Positions 6,618 through 10,638 of a stretch of 10,638 bases of DNA are shown piece after piece. A program made the translations under genes and the position numbers. The stretch is from Chloroflexota bacterium (GTDB taxonomy: Bacteria; Chloroflexota; Anaerolineae; 4572-78; J111), in assembly GCA_003695455.1 (NCBI GenBank), contig RFJF01000336.1:1-10638 (forward strand), written 5' to 3'. Each line of letters begins with the position of its first letter. Position 1 is the first letter of the stretch. The notes under the pieces were generated by a model. It was given only the letters and a program-made list of their open reading frames with translations, ran no database searches and was not told where the DNA came from.

Positions 6618-7895
6618 ATGAAACCAGACACTATTGCAATTCACGGCGGGTATGAAACAGACCCCACCACCAAAGCGGTGGCGGTTCCCATTTACCAGAC
6701 CGTGGCCTATGAATTTGATAACGCCCAGCACGGCGCAGACCTGTTCAACCTGGCGGTCCCGGGCAACATTTATACCCGGATTATGAATCCCACCGCTGAT
6801 GTGCTGGAAAAACGGATTGCCGAACTGGAAGGGGGCATTGCCGGGTTGGCGCTCAGCGCAGGCAGCGCGGCGGTTAACTACTCAATTTTGACCATTGCCG
6901 AACAGGGCAACAACATTGTTTCTGTGCCGCTGCTATACGGCGGAACCTACACCCTGTTTGCCCACATGCTGCCCAAACAGGGCATTGAGGTGCGTTTTGC
7001 CAAAGATGACAGCCCGGCCAGCCTTGAAGCCCTGATTGACGACAAAACCAGCGCCGTCTACTGCGAATCCATCGGCAACCCGGCCGGGAATATTGTGGAT
7101 ATCGAAGCCATTGCCGCAATGGCCCACAAACACGGCGTACCGGTGATTGTGGATAACACCGTAGCCACACCCATCCTCATCAAGCCCATTGATTACGGGG
7201 CCGATATTGTAGTTCATTCGCTGACCAAATACATGGGCGGGCACGGCAACTCGCTGGGCGGCGTGATTGTGGATTCCGGCAAATTTCCGTGGGCCGACCA
7301 TCCGGAACGCTTCCCCGTGCTGAACAACCCCGAACCCAGCTACCACGGCGTGGTTTACACCGAAGCGCTGGGGCCGGCGGCTTACATTGGCCGCGCCCGC
7401 ACCGTGCCGCTGCGCAACACCGGCTCGGCCATCAGCCCGCTGAACGCCTTTTTAATTTTGCAGGGCATTGAAACGCTGGCCCTGCGCATGGAACGCCACT
7501 GCGATAACGCCCTCACCGTGGCTACCTACCTCAACGAACACCCCAGCGTGGCCTGGGTCAACTTTGCCGCCCTGCCGGATTCGCCGTACTACGACCTGGC
7601 CCAAAAATACACCGACGGCCGGCCGTCGGCGCTGCTCACGTTTGGCATCAAAGGCGGATTTGAGGCCGGCGTAAAATTTTACGACTCGCTCAAGCTGTTC
7701 AAACGGCTGGTCAACATCGGCGATGCCAAATCGCTGGCGGCGCACCCGGCCTCAACCACCCACCGCCAGCTCACAGACGCCGAGCTGGAATCCGCCGGCG
7801 TCACCCCGGATATGATTCGGCTGTGCATTGGCATTGAACATATTGATGACATCATTGCCGATCTGGAACAGGCGCTGGCTGTTGCCACGGAATAA
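6618..7895 (+). CDS. metY: O-acetyl(succinyl)homoserine sulfhydrylase
   Basis: This 425-residue PLP enzyme of the Cys/Met metabolism family joins O-acylhomoserine with sulfide to give L-homocysteine. The N terminus (TIAIHGGYETDPTTKAVAVP) and the length are typical of MetY rather than the shorter cystathionine gamma-synthase group. YTRIMNPTADVLEKRIAELE (52-71) carries the phosphate-binding Y and R of the neighbouring subunit. Y111 (GGTYTLFAHML) is placed as in relatives, D179 in VIVDNT binds the pyridine nitrogen, and K204 in VHSLTKYMGGHGNSLGG is the PLP lysine. AAGGAGA at 6601-6607 gives a good ribosome site for ATG 6618. With metA directly upstream this forms a two-gene direct-sulfhydrylation pathway that needs no cystathionine. 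Whether the substrate is acetyl- or succinylhomoserine depends on MetA. Confidence 0.94.
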   Translation: MKPDTIAIHGGYETDPTTKAVAVPIYQTVAYEFDNAQHGADLFNLAVPGNIYTRIMNPTADVLEKRIAELEGGIAGLALSAGSAAVNYSILTIAEQGNNIVSVPLLYGGTYTLFAHMLPKQGIEVRFAKDDSPASLEALIDDKTSAVYCESIGNPAGNIVDIEAIAAMAHKHGVPVIVDNTVATPILIKPIDYGADIVVHSLTKYMGGHGNSLGGVIVDSGKFPWADHPERFPVLNNPEPSYHGVVYTEALGPAAYIGRARTVPLRNTGSAISPLNAFLILQGIETLALRMERHCDNALTVATYLNEHPSVAWVNFAALPDSPYYDLAQKYTDGRPSALLTFGIKGGFEAGVKFYDSLKLFKRLVNIGDAKSLAAHPASTTHRQLTDAELESAGVTPDMIRLCIGIEHIDDIIADLEQALAVATE

Positions 7896-7904
7896 ACGGC
7901 AGGA

Positions 7905-8052
7905 ATCAGGAGCCGGAAGACAGAAATAAGGGGGTAGTTTGCAGCACGACAACAATGAATGAAAGCCTGGTAGCTCCGGCATCCCTATGCCGGGCAACCC
8001 GGTGTGGAAGGTTGTTTTCACCTTTATCCTTCCGCCTCCACCATAAATACAC
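7905..8052 (+). other. Hairpin-rich non-coding region after metY (possible structured RNA or 3' UTR)
   Basis: This gap of about 150 bases holds no convincing gene but has several inverted repeats. CCGGCAT (7976-7982) pairs with ATGCCGG (7987-7993) around CCCT. An alternative hairpin, CCGGG-CAA-CCCGG (7990-8002), would compete with it. GGAAGG (8006-8011) pairs with CCTTCC (8028-8033). The region leads directly into the strong terminator at 8053-8095, so it is probably transcribed, either as the metA-metY 3' end or as a separate small RNA. I compared it from memory with SAM, c-di-GMP, c-di-AMP, ZTP, Moco and cobalamin riboswitches and saw no full match. Confidence 0.45.
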
Positions 8053-8095
8053 AAAGGCCGATGCCGAGCAGTGGCGCTCAGCATCGGCCTTTTTT
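8053..8095 (+). terminator. Strong rho-independent terminator
   Basis: GGCCGATGC (8056-8064) pairs perfectly with GCATCGGCC (8081-8089). After one mismatch an inner GAGC/GCTC stem (8066-8069/8076-8079) closes a 6-base loop. Six T residues follow at 8090-8095, and AAA precedes at 8053-8055. This ends the metA-metY transcript (and the hairpin-rich tail), isolating it from the LacI-family gene. Confidence 0.9.
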
Positions 8096-8115
8096 GTTGG
8101 CCCCGGTTGTGGGAT

Positions 8116-8143
8116 TTGACAACCCGGCCAAATGCAGTACAAT
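8116..8143 (+). promoter_or_regulatory. Sigma-70-like promoter of the LacI-family gene
   Basis: A consensus -35, TTGACA (8116-8121), is followed after 16 bases by TACAAT (8138-8143). It lies just after the metY terminator and about 50 bases before the repressor ATG. The palindromic operator begins at the last base of the -10 and covers the expected transcription start, an arrangement that gives strong repression. Confidence 0.85.
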
Positions 8144-8160
8144 ATGCAAACGTTTGCATA
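8143..8160 (+). promoter_or_regulatory. LacI/PurR-type operator, perfect 18-bp palindrome
   Basis: TATGCAAACGTTTGCATA is a perfect palindrome centred on the CG between 8151 and 8152. Its core, GCAAACGTTTGC, is that of PurR/CcpA-class operators, with the central CpG that the hinge-helix leucine of LacI-family proteins intercalates. Its position over the start site of the adjacent LacI-family gene points to autorepression. I found no second copy upstream of ino1 or metA. Confidence 0.88.
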
Positions 8161-8191
8161 AAATGTTTCAGTTACGGCGGGAGGTAAATTG

Positions 8192-9187
8192 ATGGCTGTT
8201 TCAATCAAGGATATTGCCAGACGGGCCGGCGTTTCCGCCTCAACGGTATCGCGCGCGCTCAAAAACCACCCCGGCATTGGCGCCGCCACCACCGAGCGCA
8301 TCCAAACTCTGGCCCGCGAGATGGGCTACGTACCCAGCGGCGTGGCGCGCGCGCTGGTTTCCAGCCAATCCTCCACCATTGGCGTGGCCGTCAACGATTT
8401 TCTCAACCCCTTTTACGTTGACTTGATTTCCAACATTGAAAACGCCGTGACAGAGGAAAAATACCACGTTTTTGTCAGCAGTTTTCATCGCAGCCGCGAG
8501 CGGGAACTGAGCCTGACCAACGTTTTTTTTGAAAGCCGGCTGGCCGGGTTGATTGTGGTCGGCTCGCTGCTCAACCGTGATTACCTGGCCTGGCCCAACC
8601 GCACCGCCATGCCCATTGTGCTGGTCAGTTGCCCCACCTACCCCTATTCGGTCTCGGTCAACCACCGGCTGGGCGTCAGCAAGGCGATGGAACATCTGGT
8701 AGAACTGGGCCACCGCCGCATTGCCTTTGTCACGCAGGGGCACCGCACCACCACCGAACAGCAGCGCCTTGCCGGGTACCGGGCTGTGCTGTCCCGGCAC
8801 AACGTCCCGGCAGATGACTCGCTCATAGTTGACGGTGATGGCGACATCACCGGCGGTATCCGGGCCGTGCCGCAACTGCTGGCGCTCCCCAACCGGCCCA
8901 CTGCCATTTTCTGCTACAACGATATGACCGCCATCGGCGTGATTAACGGCTTGCAGCAGCAGGGGTACCACGTTCCCCGTGATTTTTCGGTGGTGGGCTT
9001 TGATGATTTGAAACTGGCCTCGGCCTACGCTCCGGCGCTGACCACCGTGCGCCAGCCCACGGAACGGGTGGGACAAGAGGCCATTCAGGTGTTGCGTAAT
9101 CTCATTCAGGGCCAAACATCCACGGCCACCCGCATTTTTGAGCCGGAACTGATTGTTCGGCATTCAACCGCCCCCGCAGCCCACTGA
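8192..9187 (+). CDS. LacI-family transcriptional regulator
   Basis: This 331-residue protein has an N-terminal LacI-type helix-turn-helix (SIKDIARRAGVSASTVSRAL, 4-23) and a hinge helix PSGVARALV (48-56) with the DNA-intercalating leucine at L55. A periplasmic-binding-protein-like effector domain follows from about 60 to the end (IGVAVNDFLNPFY, GHRRIAFVT, AIFCYNDMTAIGV, VVGFDDLKLA). Such proteins repress, or sometimes activate, genes in response to a sugar or nucleobase. The effector cannot be read from the sequence. ATG 8192 is chosen with GGGAGG (8179-8184) 7 bases upstream; the in-frame TTG at 8189 lies too close to this site. An 18-bp operator over its own promoter suggests autoregulation. 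The next gene, ino1, is 144 bases downstream on the same strand, so inositol or another sugar is a guess only. Confidence 0.93.
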   Translation: MAVSIKDIARRAGVSASTVSRALKNHPGIGAATTERIQTLAREMGYVPSGVARALVSSQSSTIGVAVNDFLNPFYVDLISNIENAVTEEKYHVFVSSFHRSRERELSLTNVFFESRLAGLIVVGSLLNRDYLAWPNRTAMPIVLVSCPTYPYSVSVNHRLGVSKAMEHLVELGHRRIAFVTQGHRTTTEQQRLAGYRAVLSRHNVPADDSLIVDGDGDITGGIRAVPQLLALPNRPTAIFCYNDMTAIGVINGLQQQGYHVPRDFSVVGFDDLKLASAYAPALTTVRQPTERVGQEAIQVLRNLIQGQTSTATRIFEPELIVRHSTAPAAH

Positions 9188-9331
9188 ATCACAATTTTTT
9201 TCATCCGCAAAAGAAAGGAGCGTGCGTCCACAAGGCTAACATCACAATTCAGCAGGCAGCAAAGACGCAGCCTTTTATTTCAAATTGATAACAAAAAACA
9301 GATTATTTCAACTCAAAAAGGAGAGTTAAAG
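9188..9331 (+). other. Intergenic region before ino1 with no clear promoter or operator
   Basis: These 144 AT-rich bases separate the LacI-family gene from ino1. A run of seven T (9195-9201) has no hairpin before it. TTGATA (9285-9290) could be a -35 but no good -10 follows at 16-18 bases. No copy of the LacI-type palindrome is present. AGGAG at 9319-9323 is the ino1 ribosome site; another AAAGGAG at 9214-9220 precedes only a five-codon frame. Confidence 0.5.
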
Positions 9332-10435
9332 ATGGGTACCATCAAAATTGCCATTGCCGGAGTAGGTAACTGCGCCAGTTCACTCATCCAGGGAATTCAC
9401 TATTACAAAGACAGCAACGCCGAGGAGGCCATCGGGTTGATGCACTGGGATTTGGGCGGCTACAAACCGTCGGATATTCAGGTAGTTGCGGCGTTCGACA
9501 TAGACCGGCGCAAAGTAGGGCAGGATATTGCCGACGCCATTTTTGCGCCGCCCAACTGCACCCAGATTTTCTGCAACGACATCCCCAAAACCGGCGCTAC
9601 CGTGCGCATGGGCAAAATTCTGGATGGCTACTCTGCCCACATGCGGGATTACCCCGAACAGGACACCTTTGTGCTGGCAGACGCGCCGGAAGCCACCAAA
9701 GAAGGCGTAGTGGCCGTGCTCAAAGCGTCCGGGGCCGATATGCTGGTCAATTACCTGCCCGTCGGTTCCGAGCAGGCCGTTCAGTTTTACGCCGAATGTG
9801 CGCTGGAAGCCGGCATCGGTTATGTAAATAACATGCCGGTTTTCATTGCCAGCAACCCCGAATGGGCCGCTCGCTTTGAAGCCAAAGGTCTGCCCATTAT
9901 TGGCGATGACATCAAAGCGCAACTGGGGGCTACCATTACCCACCGCACCCTGACCGACTTGTTCCACAAACGCGGCGTCAAGCTGGAGCGCACCTACCAG
10001 CTCAACACCGGCGGCAACACCGATTTTCTCAACATGAAAAACCTGAGCCGCCTGGCCTCCAAAAAAGTCTCCAAAACCGAAGCCGTGCAGTCGGTGGCGG
10101 CGCAACGGCTGGATGACAACAACATTCACGTTGGCCCCAGCGATTACGTGCCCTGGCAAAACGACAACAAGGTTTGTTTTATCCGCATGGAGGGCAAACT
10201 GTTTGGCAACGTTCCCATGAATCTGGAACTGCGCCTCTCTGTGGAAGATTCGCCCAACTCCGCCGGCGTGGCAATCGATTCGATTCGTTGTTTGAAGCTG
10301 GCGCTGGACCGGGGAATCGGCGGGGTACTCTACTCGCCGTCAGCCTATTTTATGAAACATCCGGCCAAACAGTTTACCGACAGCGTGGCTTACCAGATGA
10401 CCGAAGATTTTATTGCCGGCCTGCGCGAGAATTAA
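9332..10435 (+). CDS. ino1: Inositol-3-phosphate synthase
   Basis: This 367-residue cytoplasmic NAD-dependent enzyme converts glucose 6-phosphate to 1L-myo-inositol 3-phosphate, the first step to inositol lipids and inositol-derived solutes or thiols. The length and motifs fit the short actinobacterial/archaeal-type synthase rather than the roughly 510-residue eukaryotic form. The Rossmann loop is IAGVGNCASSL (8-18). GDDIKAQLGAT (191-201) contains K195, a likely catalytic lysine. LNTGGNTDFLNM (224-235) and SDYVPWQNDNKVC (270-282) are the most conserved active-site stretches. ATG 9332 is preceded by AAAGGAGAG (9317-9325). The gene stands alone and ends before a bidirectional terminator. It might be read together with the upstream LacI-family gene, since no terminator is visible between them. 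Confidence 0.95.
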   Translation: MGTIKIAIAGVGNCASSLIQGIHYYKDSNAEEAIGLMHWDLGGYKPSDIQVVAAFDIDRRKVGQDIADAIFAPPNCTQIFCNDIPKTGATVRMGKILDGYSAHMRDYPEQDTFVLADAPEATKEGVVAVLKASGADMLVNYLPVGSEQAVQFYAECALEAGIGYVNNMPVFIASNPEWAARFEAKGLPIIGDDIKAQLGATITHRTLTDLFHKRGVKLERTYQLNTGGNTDFLNMKNLSRLASKKVSKTEAVQSVAAQRLDDNNIHVGPSDYVPWQNDNKVCFIRMEGKLFGNVPMNLELRLSVEDSPNSAGVAIDSIRCLKLALDRGIGGVLYSPSAYFMKHPAKQFTDSVAYQMTEDFIAGLREN

Positions 10436-10480
10436 GCGCGAACTCCGTTTTCTGAATTTTAAACATCTGGTTTAAATCAA

Positions 10481-10507
10481 AAAACCTCACCGGTTGGTGA
10501 GGTTTTT
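10481..10507. terminator. Bidirectional intrinsic terminator between ino1 and the tRNA genes
   Basis: AAAACCTCACC (10481-10491) pairs perfectly with GGTGAGGTTTT (10496-10506) through 11 pairs around the loop GGTT. On the + strand it ends in TTTTT (10503-10507), terminating ino1. On the - strand the complement of the A-run (10479-10484) gives a six-U tail, terminating the tRNA transcript. This is the arrangement expected between convergent units. Confidence 0.92.
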
Positions 10508-10517
10508 AGTTTTAGAG

Positions 10518-10589
<72 letters not shown>

Positions 10590-10594
10590 AGGTA

Positions 10595-10638
10595 CAGGGG
10601 TGGCAGGAATCGAACCCGCAACCTTCGGTTTTGGAGAC
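10595..10638 (-). tRNA. tRNA-Trp (anticodon CCA), 3' part only
   Basis: Read on the reverse strand, the visible part starts in the anticodon stem. It shows the loop CTCCAAA (anticodon CCA), the variable loop AGGTT, the T arm GCGGG-TTCGATT-CCTGC, the acceptor 3' strand CACCCCT and discriminator G, the identity base expected for tRNA-Trp. The 5' half (acceptor and D arm) lies beyond the right edge. No CCA is encoded (TAC follows). Only 5 bases separate it from the tRNA-Gly. Confidence 0.9.

Noticed and set aside
7971..8002. Possible SAM-type riboswitch core (GGGCAACCCGG next to a hairpin, beside methionine genes)
   Set aside because: The surrounding conserved SAM-I/SAM-IV segments are not present, and the element lies after metY rather than before a methionine gene.
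8240..9163. Long minus-strand open frame (307 codons) opposite the LacI-family gene
   Set aside because: The composition is typical of an antisense shadow, and the + strand frame has full LacI-family motifs.
9214..9240. Short leader peptide after AAAGGAG before ino1
   Set aside because: The GTG lies 1 base from the putative ribosome site and the frame closes after five codons.
9380..10159. Minus-strand open frame (259 codons) opposite ino1
   Set aside because: It is a shadow frame; ino1 on the + strand has all its family motifs.

Overview
The window reads like a chromosomal segment of a moderately GC-rich, nitrate-respiring bacterium. I favour a Chloroflexota (Anaerolineae-like) host, by inference only. 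The hints are the short actinobacterial/Chloroflexi-type inositol-phosphate synthase, tRNA genes without an encoded CCA, and the style of the genes overall. I see no mobile element, CRISPR array or compositional break. All protein genes are on the + strand; only the two tRNA genes at the right edge are on the - strand.

Region 1 (1-5374) is a nitrate-respiration block. It holds the end of narH, then narJ and narI (4-base overlap), a NarK-type nitrate/nitrite transporter, and a very compact four-gene run: a 64-residue double-CxxC protein, a small cupin, a NnrS-like multi-pass membrane protein and a methenyl-THF cyclohydrolase-like protein. The four genes touch or overlap (TAATG, a 3-base gap, GTGA). 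A 13-bp hairpin and a possible promoter separate them from narK. NarGHI reduces nitrate at the membrane, NarJ matures the enzyme and NarK moves nitrate/nitrite. The NnrS-like module plausibly deals with nitric oxide or metal/heme stress that comes with nitrate respiration.

Region 2 (5375-8100) is a methionine module: metA (homoserine O-acyltransferase) and, 18 bases later, metY (O-acylhomoserine sulfhydrylase). Together they make homocysteine directly from homoserine and sulfide. After metY comes about 200 bases of non-coding, hairpin-rich sequence ending in a strong intrinsic terminator.

Region 3 (8100-10638) has a LacI/PurR-type repressor gene. A clear sigma-70-like promoter and a perfect 18-bp palindromic operator lie directly upstream, indicating autoregulation. 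Next is ino1 (inositol-3-phosphate synthase), then a bidirectional terminator facing tRNA-Gly(GCC) and a partial tRNA-Trp(CCA) on the opposite strand.

The items most worth following up are the coupled zinc-ribbon/cupin/NnrS/cyclohydrolase operon, the unassigned structured region after metY, and the non-canonical residue at the acyl-donor specificity position of MetA.
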